Shown: piece after piece, positions 49,425 to 62,800 of the stretch
Numbering within the stretch: position 1 is the first letter of the stretch
How the letters are laid out: each line of letters starts with the position of its first letter
Assembly (NCBI RefSeq): GCF_021018805.1
Contig: NC_086259.1
Coordinates: forward strand, 10,840,501 to 10,904,500
DNA: 64,000 nucleotides
From: Prinia subflava
Taxonomy: Eukaryota > Chordata > Aves > Passeriformes > Cisticolidae
Direction of reading: 5' to 3'
Program-made: the position numbers and the translations under genes
Notes under the pieces: generated by a model
Databases searched by the model: none
What the model was told of the DNA's origin: nothing
What the model saw: the letters and a program-made list of their open reading frames with translations, nothing else

Positions 49425-52330
49425 AAATAGGTGGCCATTACCACTACATGGGAACAGCAGTGTGACTTGATATGTTGCATATACTATGAGTTTAATGTTT
49501 TTTTTCCATTGCACTTCATTTCCCTAATGCTACCTGAGGTACTTCGAGACACATGCATCCCTGTCTTCTGTCTTTGAGAGTTAACTTCAAGTGGAGCAAT
49601 AAAATCTGGGTGCTTTTTGGAGCATTAAATCTGGCGAGTGGATATTTGTCGCGATGTCTTTCAGGACCACCAGGTGTATGTCAGGGAGTGGGGAAGTTGC
49701 TCCACAGGTAACTCAGATGTCTCTGAGCAAGCCTGGTACATGAAGATGCCATTTGTATCCCACTGAGTCCCCGCGTGTTGAGAAGGCTGCTGAGATTTAC
49801 ACGGCTGCAATCTCTGCAGCTGATAGGAAGGGTGGCTGCAGCAGGGCGGCTGCGTGTGACCCGGATCCCTGCTCCTCCTGCTTCAGAATGGGGTTTTTGG
49901 GTTTTTATTTGTGCTGGTTTTAGCTGGGTCAAAGCTGCTGCGAAGGGTGCATTTTATTAAACCAGGCAGCTGGAAAGTGGTTCAGTGGGAGGGCTCAGGA
50001 GAGGGAGCCAGGCTGCCTCTGGGGGATGAGGTGGGAATGCTGGGTCAAAGGGAATGTATTGGCAAAGGCCCTGCATGCCTGTTCCCACAGCCTACTTAGG
50101 GCTGCCCCAGTGCTTTTAGACAGAATTGTTGTCAATGGTATTGATCAGAGGTTCTGATAATCCAGCAAGCTTCCTGATGTGTTAAATTCCCATCTTTCAC
50201 GTGGTGTTAAGTGTGGAAGGAGTATATGGAACTCTCAGTGGACACCACCAAAGGATGACTGCTCGCCATCAATTGTGCTGCACATGCCAATTCCAATTAC
50301 TCATTTACTAGCCACTTTTAACACTTTCTAGCAACTCTGTGTACCCCTTCAGATATGCTTTGTACTTCTGGAGTTTTCATTTATGTTTTTATCAGAAGAA
50401 TTACACAGAAAGTTTTATTTTTATCAGACATACAAAATGCTGAATTAAATTTCTGCTACCCATGGATTATTAAAGTGTATATTCAAATTGAAAAGAGGAC
50501 AAAGAAGCTATCAACTCCAGAGGAGCAAAATCTTGTATTTAAAGCAGTATAAATACAACAAACTGGACCAAATGTAACATTTGAATGCAAGCTAAAATTT
50601 GGAATACATCTTAGAAGGAAACTTAACTTTGCTTAAGCTAGTGATTTCTTTTTAACAGTTACTTGATAGTTTTATGCACGACTTCTTTCGACAGAAAATA
50701 CCAAGTTTTCAATCTACTTTAGCTTGTGTTTTGAAGCAATTACAGTGTAAGAGGAAGGAAGGGTGAGACTTTAAAGATCTCTTCATTTTTATTTGTGTGC
50801 ATGCTTGTACAGTAACAGCTTCCAGGTCTCCCATTCTCCATCACCAGAGCTCAGAAGAGCTTTAGTGCAGACAGGATCAGATGTCATCACCAGTTTTGTC
50901 TAAAGGGCCTTGTGTGATGTCCCACCTTATCTGCACCTCCTCCCTTGCTCTGCAGTGAAGAAGGGTGGGAGTGCAGCCCATGGGAAGGCATCCAAATTTC
51001 CCCTTTAGTGAAACTGAGACTTAATACAGCAAGAAATGGGTTAATGATTGTATCTCCACTTCAGCAAATGTGCAATAAAGAGGTAGATTAGGAGAGATGA
51101 AAAATTTATTGCAAAAGTGGCACAGTATTATGAAAAACAAAATGATTTCATTGAGCAGGAGTTCTGTTACCATAATCCTAACAATAAACTCCGTTACAAT
51201 AATAATAGGAGAAAAACTAATTGCAGCAAGGACAGGACAAATCTTTTTTAATCCTCCTTGTCATCTCAACTAAATCCAAACCTATTTGTATTAACCTTTG
51301 CTGACAGAGTCACATGATGGACATAATTTCTAGTAATTTACCAGCAGCAGATCTAACCTTTCTTCATCAAATATTCATAAAGGCATGATTCTCAATGATT
51401 TTCTGTCTCTTTTCATATTTACAGCTTGTTGTCTTCTTCCTTTTTACTATAATTTGAACACAATTGAAGTCAGATGGAATTAAAGTGGGATTGCTATAGT
51501 GGTTACAGTACCTGAAAGCAAAGAATAACTAATTGAAATTTCTTATAAGTCAAGATCATGTACTGTACTCTGATGGGACTGCATTAAACAGTCCACATGT
51601 CCTTGCCTTTTGAGGGGTTAAAAACTCAGCTCAGATGAAATGGCATCAGTTCTTGTCATTGGCATAACTGTTTAAAATGTGTCATGCATCTGCATAAACA
51701 CACGTGGAGTTGGAGGTGTGAACTTTTACTGAATCCTTGGACAAGGTATTTGACTCACGAAAAGAAATGCTGTGGGCTCAACTCTTTCTTTAGATATAAG
51801 ACTGACCATTGACCAATTGAACTCTATTCAATTGTGCTAGTGTAAAACTGATGTAAAGGGTTGAAGATAAATCAGTTTGATTGAGGCAGTGTAGAACTAG
51901 TATGAAGTCTGGACTATGCATCTCTTCCCTTCTAGGAAATTGAAATCTGAAATATGATTATATATTACCTGTGAAATGGTCACACATCACAGTAGTTTTT
52001 GTTTCTAATGAAGAAATTAGACACTTTCAATGCACATATAAAGTATGATGAAAATTAAACAGAGATTGATATACATAAGATATTATGTGATAAATTCTCA
52101 GAAATACTTTAGACCGGTGTATTTGAATTTAAGATGATTGAGCAACTGCTGTAAACATCCTTTGCATCATGTTTTGAACCAAAACTGTGCCTGTGAGTAG
52201 CTCTGATAGACAATGTGGTGTCATTGTGGGCTCATTTCCACCAGAAGAGATTGTGGATGAATGGAAACATTATAAATAGTTTAAAATAAGATAAAGAACA
52301 GCTTTTTCAGTAAGCATAGTGTACATAGGG
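49425..52330. other. Noncoding sequence, part GC-richer
   Basis: The interval at about 49760-50100 is richer in G, C and CpG than its surroundings, with overlapping short open frames on both strands and no recognisable product. The block at about 51150-51400 is AT-rich unique sequence that might be conserved. An 8-bp inverted repeat, CAATTGAA (51814-51821) and TTCAATTG (51827-51834), lies near the end. Confidence 0.45.
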
Positions 52331-52340
52331 TTTTAGATTT

Positions 52341-52373
52341 TTTTTCTTGACTAGTTCAGCTAGTCAAGAAAAA
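52341..52373. repeat. Perfect 14-bp hairpin, 5-nt loop
   Basis: TTTTTCTTGACTAG (52341-52354) and CTAGTCAAGAAAAA (52360-52373) are exact reverse complements around the loop TTCAG. The stem does not extend beyond 14 bp and is too short for a standard microRNA precursor. It may be a quasi-palindrome formed by template switching during replication. Confidence 0.92.
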
Positions 52374-52483
52374 TGATTTCCATGATTTCCAATGCATTGA
52401 GAACAAGGGGGTTTGGTGTTTGGATAGAGCAGTGATGAGGGCACAGAAAGTAGTTAAATATGCTCTAGGAGATGAGCTTACAG

Positions 52484-52508
52484 GTAAATACTATCTTATA
52501 GTATTTAC
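52484..52508. repeat. Perfect 11-bp hairpin, 3-nt loop
   Basis: GTAAATACTAT (52484-52494) and ATAGTATTTAC (52498-52508) are exact reverse complements around CTT. It sits only about 110 bp from the 14-bp hairpin to its left. The two are unrelated in sequence. Confidence 0.92.
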
Positions 52509-55500
52509 TGATATGCTTTAATTACAACATTTGGTATATTTAAAGTTAGACATAGAGGCTTTAAGAAATTCCTTAACTGAAACTGAATTAAATACTTTGG
52601 AGAAAAATGCAAGAAAGCTGCCTTGGAAATAGAAAAAGTTACTTAAAAAGGCATAGGGACATATGAGACGTATATAAAGCTGTTGCTTCACTTCAACTTT
52701 GCAGAGAATTAGAGCAAATTGTATGCATTACTTCAGTTATTCTAGGCTTTGTCAAAGAAAAGCCCTTTTTATATCCATAGTAATTATGAAATAAGAGGAA
52801 TTATTCCATAAATGACATATATGCTTATTTGAATGCTCAAAATTACTAATTTTCAGAAATTAATTTTTTTCATTACCAAAATTAAAAGCTGTCCTAATTT
52901 TCCACTGTTTCAGAATAAAACTGAAATAAGTGCCCTTGTTTGTATATAATTACAACTTTAAATTAATTGTATAGAGCTTTAAATAAAAGAATTTTATAGG
53001 AATGTGTAAAACTGCATTTCCTTTCAGGTGACAGCTTTAACTATTATAGATAAAATGTTTATAAGCTCCATAAGTAACATTAATGGCATTTTCAGGTCTG
53101 TCTCACATAGGTTCTGATTGCCTGAACTCGCAGCTGGTTTATCTTTAGAGGTACATTCCATGAACTCTTTAAAGTGCAGACTGCTTTAAAAAATAGCCAA
53201 ACAATTAAACATAACTAACAGGTCCATATCAATAACTGATTAGAGGATATGGTTTATTCTCTACAGCTGACAACACTGCAGCACCATAAAGTTAAATGAG
53301 ATGCCCCAGATCATATTCAAATTTGGGGACAGAGACAGAAGTTGCACAGGAAGTCGATAAAAGGAGGTGTGTGCACTCTAACCATTATTCAGTATTTGCT
53401 TCTTTCTCACAAATAAACCCCCCAAAAAATCATAGGATAAGCCACACCCATTTATTTATTGTTTGTGCCTAAATTAGTAGAATTCCACTGGGAATAATAT
53501 GGTGAAAATACCATATTTTTACCAACGTAGGAAGAACTTCAAAGGGCTTTTCACAGATTCATGACAAACAAAATATCTTCAAAAGGCTTATGGTAAGTAC
53601 AGAAAGAACCTCGTTATTCACTGGCACATGGGATGTAATAAAGGGAATCTGAAACCAAATATTGGTGTGGAAGAACTGGTTACAACCTAGAGATTTCCCT
53701 CCTCTTTTCCATATCACCTTACTTTATGAGGTTTTGGCAGTCTGCAAGTTTACAATAACCAGTTGTTGATGCAGTGAAATGGTCACCAGCATTCTAATGC
53801 AGTTGATTACTCAATCATAATAAAGACATAGAAGGAAACTGCACTGGGTTCTAATACATTTCATATTATATATGGAATTTGTTTTCTGTAGTGAGCTAAT
53901 TATGTTTTAATAAGTCAAACTGTTTGCTCTCATGGGAATACGAGGGAGGATTCAGTACAGGGAAAACACACAGAGTTTGTAATTTAGGCACATATTGAAA
54001 GCATGGGTTTAGTCTGTTTGTACTGTAAAGACAGTGCTTTAAAGTGTCTGGCACGTGTTTAGGGTTATTTCCAGGAACACTTCCTTCCTGGTTACTGTGC
54101 CAAAGTTATGCTCCCCTTTAGCTGACAGAATCTTGACACGGACTCCAAGGTTAGACTGTCCTCATGTGTAGAGAATTTGTGATTATCCATGTAATTACAG
54201 TGCTGATGATAATTGCAGCAGGCAGAGTGAGTGTGTCTTAGTGCTCCAGGTGAATCTCAGGCACTTCACCTGTGTCACTGCATCTCAAGAGTGACCACCA
54301 GGGCAGCAGCCTCCTGAGAAACTGGTTTTCCATCAGTCCCCTGGCAAGGGCAGAAGGTTACTGGGACTAATCGAGTTGGTCCTGTGGGTAGCCAGTGAGG
54401 CTTTGTGGCTTCCCAGGTGACCTTGGCCCTGCAATGTACCGTAAAGGACTGGCTCTCTCCATTAATAGTTTGTTTGTGAGAGCTGGAAAGGCGACTTGTA
54501 ATACAGTTGCTTTTCCTGCTTCTTCCATAATGACATTCTGAACAAGCAAGATGATGTCCTTTGAGTCAATGTGACCTTGTATTTTTTGGTGGTTCCATGA
54601 TGTCTTTAGAGAAAATAAGTAAATGAAGGTATAAACATGCTGTTTGGTTATATATTCTGTATATTTAATTTTTTTCATAAATTACATCACAAAATGTAAT
54701 GTTAATTAATTTTTTGTGTGTGTACATACCTTTTGGGCAAGTCTCTATCCAGTTAAACCTGTACATATTAAACATTAGACTTACACCTGTCTATAACAAC
54801 TACAAGGTCGTGGAGAATATGATGCTTCCTAAAAGGTTTTTTTTTCCCTGCTTAAAGGTTTTTCTCTCCCTGGTGCTGTTGGGTTCAAAGGCTAAACTGA
54901 TTCTTTTGGGGCTTTGAAAAGAGAACTCTTCTGTCTTCTTTCATTCTTCTGCAGTATTTTTTCCACTTAGAATGTATAATTTTACAGCAAGATCTATTAC
55001 AAGGAGCTTTGAAAGTCTTATTCAAAGTAAGCTTATTAAAGAATGGATATATAAAAGTTTGAGCATTGTATTTGGGATTTTTATGTCAGTTGTTTTGACT
55101 TCTATCACAAGCTATTAAGTTTTGTTCCTTTAGGCCTGTGCTAGCTGTGTAACTGCATGGTTTCCAGGCTGGAATCTTTTCTTGATTTGAAGATGTCAGA
55201 AATCAGGAATGTTCTGTTTCTTTAACAGTTTTTCCCAGTGTGGGGTTGACTTCACTGTAAAAAATAGGCATATTCAAATTTCTCTGGGTTCTTTTTCAAA
55301 TTTCAGTCTCCATTGCTAGACAAGAGATCTCCCATACAAGATAGTTTCCTTCAATCCATCATTTTTAAATCTGATAAGTGAAGCAAATTGAATAAATCAT
55401 TATCATATGTTTTTCACCTCTCTCCACAGTCTCTTTTCTCTGTTTCCTTCAACCTCCTTCTAAAAGGGTGGAAATGAGGCTTTTCCATGTTATTCTCATT

Positions 55501-58500
55501 GTGTTTGTCCATCAATATTTATTTTCTAGAAAAATTTCATTGACTGTCATGCTTTGTTACATTCATATTATCTGTCAAATGAGTCCTGTACCAGATTTCC
55601 TATTGCTTGATGATCTGCCACAGAGCCTGTAGGAGCACTCCATCTCCCTTGTCATGATTGTGCTCTAACAGTCTGTAATTTCCAGAATTCAAATCAACAT
55701 TATTGGGCTGCTGAGTTCTTCAGTCTGGTCCAATTCCCCAAAGTAGTGCCAGCATCAGCATCTCTAAGAGGTGCAAAGGTGGATGTTGTTTGTATGTTTG
55801 TGTTCTGGAACAAGCTGAGAAACAAACAGGTTTGAACACTGCTAAAAGCTTGGTGGCACAGCCCTAGCTGACTTCTGCCAAGTGGGGTTTTTACATTGGT
55901 AATAAGGTATTTAATTCCTAAAATTCAGCGATGCAGCGAAGAACCCACTTTGTTGCTGTTTAAAGCCCAAAGTTGTCATAATGCAAAGGTGTTCTCTTGA
56001 AGGTATTTAAAGCCTTCTAGTTAGAAAGGTCAGAAATATATCAAGATTGGCCTAGTTTAAATTATGAGACAAATATAAATGAACAGTACTCTTCCAATAT
56101 CTTGTCAAGAGGAACACAGGAAAAAAGGAGGAAGCGCATGGAGCATTCCTCAGGGCCTGGAAAGAGCAGGTGGTTCCAGTGTGAGTCACTGGTGTTTCAC
56201 CCTGGCAGTGCAGTGGGTAAACTGGACCTGGTGAAGTCCTTATGTCTTGGAAGGGGGAGATGGAGCTGAGAGCTGTTATCAGCAGGAGCTGAGCCTGGCC
56301 TGTCGGTGTCGGGGCCTTGCAGTGCCCTCCGTGGTGAAACGCTGCAAAAGCTCAAATGAAAGTGCAAAGGACAAGTTCTGTAGGAGAAGGTCTGAGAAAA
56401 TGGGCTTCTCATCTTCATGAGGAATGTCATTAGCTTCCCTAGATACTCCTCCTGGCACTTCAGTGAGCAGGATAGAGGGTGAAATTTCCGTGTAGAACTG
56501 CACATATCCGAAAAATACAAACTGCAAGTTTATAACGCCTCAGGAGCACTTAAGAATGGAAAAAGGAAAAGGGAGACCTGCTGTTTGGATGGAAAAGAGG
56601 AGGATTGAGTAGCTACTGCCAAAACCCTTAAAGTTTACATTCATTTCTTGCCATTATGACAGGCTGGAGTAATAGCATTTCAGCAGAGAAAAAGGTAAAC
56701 ACATTGCATTGTAGATTGATATGATCACAATATTATTTGAAAAAGCAAACAATGTAGGAGGGATATCAGGTCAGTTGCATGCTCAGGGAAGCAGTTTTTC
56801 TTGTAACGAACAGGAAGAGAAAAAATTTCGTTAGCAGTTCATTGTAAGGAAGCTCAGCTGGCAACCTATAAACTAGGAAAAATGGAGTCTGAAATACAAC
56901 ATTCCTAGACAAAATAAAACGTACAGAAGGCCAAAATCATCCACTTTTCGTAAAGTTTAAATAACTGTTCTTTAGCAGACACAGAGCATAGCAAGACAAA
57001 ACAGTAAGTTCCTTATGAGAGTAGTGAAATGGATACTTTCCATGATGTGTATCTTGATTTTCCATGAATTTGCACAAAATATGGAGGGATGGACAGTAAA
57101 TGACACCCAAGAACAAAAGATTTCTGTTTCCTTGGCATCAAAAAAATTCACCATTATCCACAGTATTTGAACCTGACAGTGTAATGCAGGTTCCTTGACA
57201 GAAACCCCTGAGTTCCTCTGGTGGGTTACTGAATGTGCAGCAGAGTTTTGCCCATGAGTTGGAACATTCAGTGCAGCACAGCACTGGAGACTAAATGCAG
57301 AGAGGGATTGGGGTAGGGGTGGAGTGGCTGCCTTGGGTCTTTAAGAGAAGTTGCAGATAACCCTGTGTATGTGTGTGGCCGTGCTTTGAGCAGAGATGCA
57401 GAGACCTGGGCCCTACACAGTGGAACTTTTCAACCTGTGCTGAAACCAAAATATATGAGCTAAATGAGATTTAAATGTGTGTGACTATGCATTCTGCTCA
57501 GAACTGAGAGAAGATTGAATCTCGTCCTTAATTAACTAATATAAGAGGTCTTTGGAATTCTGATGTGGTGTTTTAGGAGGAATTATATGATAAAATAACA
57601 TAAATAGCCTTGCAGGTCAGTCAGCAGAGCAGATGGTAGCCTCTCTTGTTAGCAAACTTTGGGGTTTGTCGCCATTTCATGGTAAAGAATAAATCAAGAG
57701 AAAGCACAGGAATTTGAATTGTGCCTTGTAAATACTAACAAAATAACCCATTTGAACTACTCATAAGGCATTAGCACCATATACTTCATTATGATTGGAC
57801 TGTTCCCTGTGGCAATAACTTCAAGAAGAATTTCAGGAGTAGTTGCATTATCTACTGAGAAGCAATTTTTTACTTTCTGTGGAGGCAAGATAGTTTTAGG
57901 AATAACTCTGAAGTTGACTGTGAAGGCCATTTCAGTCGTCCACAGATCTTACGATATTATGTTACCTTCTTTCGTTTCAAATTCACAGCATAAGAAAGAA
58001 AAAGAATGACATAAATTGGATGCTAGAAGAGTTCTGAAGATAGACATCAGAAGAATTCAAGAGTAAGAAGAGAACTCAGCATTATTTGTTATTTTCCATC
58101 CTAAAGTAAAAAGAGAACAAAGCATCAAAAGCATCAGTAGTGAGCTCAAAGCCAGGACTATATATCATAGTGTATAAAACAAGTGAGTTGGCACCACCAA
58201 AAGGTCTAAAGTCTTAGTCTGTGGTTTAAAGTCATTGATATTGCAGTCAGAAAGATCTTTCAACTGCAGAAGGAGGATGAAGAGCTGTGTGCATTTGTTG
58301 CAATAGACATTTTAGGTTTTGCCTGCTAGTAGCATTTTGGTGCTCATTAGGGTGAATAAGTGTTCATGGTGTTGAGAGGATTCAAGTCCACTGATGGGAT
58401 ATTATGGATCAGAATCTTGTACTTTTTGTAACTACTTCTGAAAATAATGGCTGTGAATGTACGCCAGGATCAGATGCATGTACTTTATCTTATGTTTAAA

Positions 58501-59755
58501 TTGATTGAATGCAATGATATTCCATAAAATAGAGCATATTCCAGTCTAGTAACTTTAAATCATCATCTAGTCTGTATTGGAATTTTAGTTGGTTTAAAAA
58601 AATATTGCAGAATTACCTTAATTCAAAAATTTTGAAGTATGGTGATAATGAACTTTGAAAGTAAGTAAAGAAATATATTTCTTCACATTTTATTTGGGCA
58701 ATGGTGATTATTTACAAGTGAAAGTAGAAAAGGATATTTCAAATCTCTGCATAATGTTTGCAGGTATTTGAAATGCAAAGGGTAATAGAAAAAAAATCTG
58801 AGGTGTTGCTTGGTCATCAGAAGAATTTACTCCACTTGTAGAGAAGCAGATTGTTGAGCATATTGTTGCCATATTATTTTTATTTGTATCTGGAGGTACT
58901 GTTGCATTTCCTGGGATATCAAGACTATTTCTCTGCCAGGACTGGAATTTTTTTGGTGGTATATTTTTATAGTGATTTATCCATAAAATATCACTGAATA
59001 AAGCCGCAGCCATGGAGAAATTCTGCAGTGGTTGAAATGTGATTAGTTACATGAGGCTTCTTTTTTTTTATTCCTAAACTCCTACTTCCTTTTGGAAGTA
59101 GGGCCTCTCTGCTTTTCTTGTATCTGTTTTCTCATTTCCCTATTACCTGTTCCCTCCTGCATCCATTTCTTCTCATGTTGACCTTAAAGAGTGTTTTAGC
59201 CCACAGGATTGCATTGCTCATACAGTAGGAGTTCCAATATGTGTTATAAACATTCTGGTTGCAGGCCACAGCCAAGGTGCACAACACAGGCAAGACAGTG
59301 TTGTTCTGCAGCACAATAAACCTTTAGTTCTGTTTGTTTCTTTGTTTCCTAAGCCTCTGAGGAGTTCAAGGCCATAGCTCTTGATAGATGATGTGGTGTA
59401 AGCTCCTCTTAGATGTATGTGTGTATATATGTATGTATATATGTATAAAGAGAGATGTCTATATGTGCATACATGTATTTATGCCTCAAGTTATAGTGAT
59501 AAACAAGATTTTAATTTCAGTCTTGAGACAGTCTTGGAGTTGTTTGGTTCTCACATATGGTGCTTGCTGTCCATCTATCATAGCTTCCTTTTGGCTATTG
59601 AAACGTGCAGATCCACTGAAATGGAGCAAAGCAGGCAAGAGGTGCACCTTGGAGTCTGAGAAGATCTGGGTGGTTTCTGGGGCAGGATCCTCATTTGGTG
59701 TCACCCTCCCTTGTGAGCCATCCATGCACAAAGGACTGTTCTGTGTGCAGTCATA
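52509..59755. other. AT-rich noncoding sequence
   Basis: No gene was recognised. Included are an 8-bp inverted repeat (AATATGGT at 53496-53503 with ACCATATT at 53510-53517), a weak MIR-like stretch near 53290-53340, and a TATG/TATA-rich low-complexity stretch at about 59410-59450. Open frames of 60-122 codons occur on both strands without recognisable motifs. Confidence 0.5.
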
Positions 59756-59815
59756 GGTGGAGTCCTTGCACAGTGGTTACCACACACGTCTGAGGTCTGC
59801 AGTTCCATTCAGCTC
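59756..59815 (+). repeat. Degenerate tRNA-like or SINE-head element
   Basis: TTGCACAGTGGTTACCAC resembles a tRNA A-box region (valine-type AGTGGTTATCAC). AGTTCCATTCA, about 37 bp further on, resembles a B box with two mismatches to GTTCGAATC. The spacing is slightly short and no acceptor stem is apparent, so it cannot be a functional tRNA. It could be a tRNA pseudogene, a tRNA-derived SINE head such as MIR, or chance. Confidence 0.25.
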
Positions 59816-62800
59816 CCAAGTGCTGCCACTTCTGGGTCACCCTGGCTTTGGTCCTGATGGAAGTTGGGGGATTTGGGGGTGGGTTGTATTTGCAGCCAGC
59901 AGGAGTGGTGCAGGAAGGATTACATTGCTTTGATGCTGGGATACAGGCCCTTTCTCTCCAGACTGATTTAAGGATCAAGTGATGCAGTTGCTGTTAGTTG
60001 CACTCAGTCGTGTTCCCTTTGATTTTACTTTCCTCATATAACAGGGATTTGTCATACAGCAGTTGATTTTTATTAACATGAAAAGGTGCCTTATGGAAAA
60101 ACATAAATTCACAAGGAAAGTGGTTTGCAGAGGGGCAGAGCCTCCAGATCCTGAAGTTCTTTGGGAAATGGGATTGCTTCTTTTAAATGAGGTGGCATTA
60201 AATGGGACAGCTATCCTCCTGCTGTGTCATTGTAAATGATCCTGTGTTTACATTTTGGGCATACCTATATGACTTTCACATAAAAAAAGTACAAAAAGTA
60301 AAGCAAAAGAGTAAATGATGCTGGAAGCATCATTAACTTTTCAGATTACATTCTTTTGGAAAATACAGTCTTTCAAAAAAATGTGCCATATGCATGGCTC
60401 AGCCCCAGATCTTCCAGCAGTCTAATACTGCCAAGGGAGGGCATCTGTAGCCCCCTGGGAAGTGGGCTGTGGGGATTTCCTTTTCTCCTCTTTGTTGGTT
60501 TTTATTTCCATTTCCTTTTCCTCTCTTTTTTTCAGTCATTTAACGCTGTTCTGCACAACAGAGGGGAGCATCTGGCCCCAAGTAAACACCCAATAAAATA
60601 AGTGGGGGAAGTTCACAGCTCCCTTGGTGCTATTGCGTCTGTCTGTCTGGTTGTGGACTCAACAAGATAACCATGCATCAAATTACATTGTCCAGGCTAT
60701 CTTCACAACCAGAAGTGCTTGAAACCTGATTTTAATAGAAGCTTAGATTCTGGAGAATACTATAAAATCTCTCCAAAGGCTCCAAATCAGCAATTCCATC
60801 TGTGTTTCTGCAAATGTAGAGGAACAATGCCCCAGCTGATTATGCAAACAGAATGAAAATAGTTATTTTAAAAGTGCATAAAATCGATACTTTGGGGAAA
60901 ACAAGTCAGCTGTGTTTATACTCAGCATATAGCAGACATTTTGCTTCTTTGTCTGAAAAAATCATAGGAAAGCAAGGATTGCAAGTGAAATAAAACAGCC
61001 GATCATACAGTGCAGCAGAGGGGACTGGAACATCAGATGTCTCAGCAAAGGCTTAGAGAATTTTAGGTTCCTTTTGAGAGAATATAAATTATATTGAGGT
61101 TGATATATTTGTACGTTGTTTGAAGTCGAAGCCAAATATTCTTAACACGGTGGGAATAACTCCCTTTCCATTGCTGATCATGAAAAGTATGTAACTAAAT
61201 CTATGTCTGTGGTGCTGAAAATTTCCTCCTAAATGCTGTCTCTTTTGGACTAATGGGATTTTTTGCAAGTATTGGTGTGAAGGGGTGTGCATATAAATAT
61301 GTATAAACGTGCTTCTCATACAGTCAGGACACATTCCTTATATACATATTATTCTAAAACCAGGAAACAAAAGCATCTCAGAAACAGGACTGAAAGGGAA
61401 CAATTTTTAGACCTGTAAGTTAAATTGGATTAAACTTCATCTTTCAGCAAATGCCATGTTATTTATTCAGTGTTTCTCTCGGGGATTTCCCTACCCCCTA
61501 CACTTTATAGCGAGTGGTGATGTTTCTTAATTAAAAAATCAAACAAACATGGAATTGAGGCTGCCCCACACAGACGTTCTCCTGTGGGAATAGGAGGTGC
61601 ACTGATTTTCTCATGGACAGTTTCTGGGTCTGTTGGACACAAAGGAGGGGAAAAGCTGTGTCTGGGGAAGTCAAAGTCACATCATGCCTCTGATGCCAGG
61701 ACTGTTCTCAGTGCTGCAGGGCCATCTCCCAGGTATTCCCTTTATAGGGGAGAGCTGGTGGACATGGTGAGGAAAGTCACTGATAAACTCATCAGAATTT
61801 AGGTGGATTTCTGTTTATTAGTTACCCCATAGCAGAGATTACTGTCTTGGAGAAAGGAGATTCTTTCCTGATTTCCTTAATTCTTTCCACCCAGAGCTGG
61901 AATGTTTCTGAGGCTTCAGGGCTTTACAATCCCCACTCTGTAGCTGAAACAAACTTATCCTTTTCCTTAGTTTCTGAGGTAGTTTAGCAAGACTGAAGTA
62001 CATTTTCATAGATTTTAATTAGTATTGTGGGAGGAAAGTATTTTAAGTTCTTTAGAGTTCAGACAAAGCAAAATGGTTTTTTTTTAATGGTTTTGAGTTT
62101 TATATATTTCTACAAACGCATATGAAGCACATTGGTGCACCACTCTAAAAGTCTTTTGGTTGGGGTCCACCAGTGCTTTGGTTGCTGTTATTTCAACATG
62201 TGGAGGGTTTTTCTCCTATTTACCTGGTTTACTATTTGAGTAATAATAGAAACTCTGACATTTTCAGGCTGATGCAATTGTCGTTTCACCCTGTTTAGTG
62301 TCAGGTTCATTGATCTCTTCCCTGCCACTCTGTGGAACAGCAAAATGCACTCTGCAGGCCAGTGCTAAAGATGGATTCTCCTACAGATTCACTTTGTCCA
62401 AGTACACACAAGGCTGGCTCTTTTCAGGCTATCCTACTTTGTCACCAGTGGTGCCTCAGGATATTGTAGCCAGCGTCCTCATTTCCAGTGGAATGGTTTG
62501 TTTTGAAAGCATAAAGCTCTTGAGTCAGTGACTGTAAACTTTGGATCTGTGGTAAGGGCCAAAAGCACCAGTGACATGAGCCATTATCAGCTTCTGGAAG
62601 AAGCAGACAGAGAGATCATCTGATGTGCCAGCAAATGGATTTGTTCTTGCATCTTTGTGCAGCTGATACCTTTTTTTTCTTAGATTAATATTTAGCCGAT
62701 ATTGCCTCTATCCCTTTCCTAAAACTGACATTTTCTTTTCAAGTTTCTTATCTGGAAACAAACTCGTTTTGTCCCTTCTATAAATGCAGTCCTGGTCTCA

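Noticed and set aside
49047..49514. Poly-Lys, Lys-Arg and poly-Phe open frames
   Set aside because: Produced by the TTTTTC tract in its different frames and strands. Flanking sequence shows no coding character.
52341..52373. MicroRNA precursor
   Set aside because: The stem is 14 bp and does not extend into the flanks, whereas animal precursors need about 22 or more paired positions per arm.
53285..53345. GTTAAATGAGATGCCCCAGATCA as a MIR core
   Set aside because: A partial resemblance over about 25 bp only. The flanks do not follow the MIR order well enough to call it.
59864..59886. G-quadruplex near 59.87 kb
   Set aside because: Only three G3+ tracts are present within the loop limits, and the fourth is a GG.
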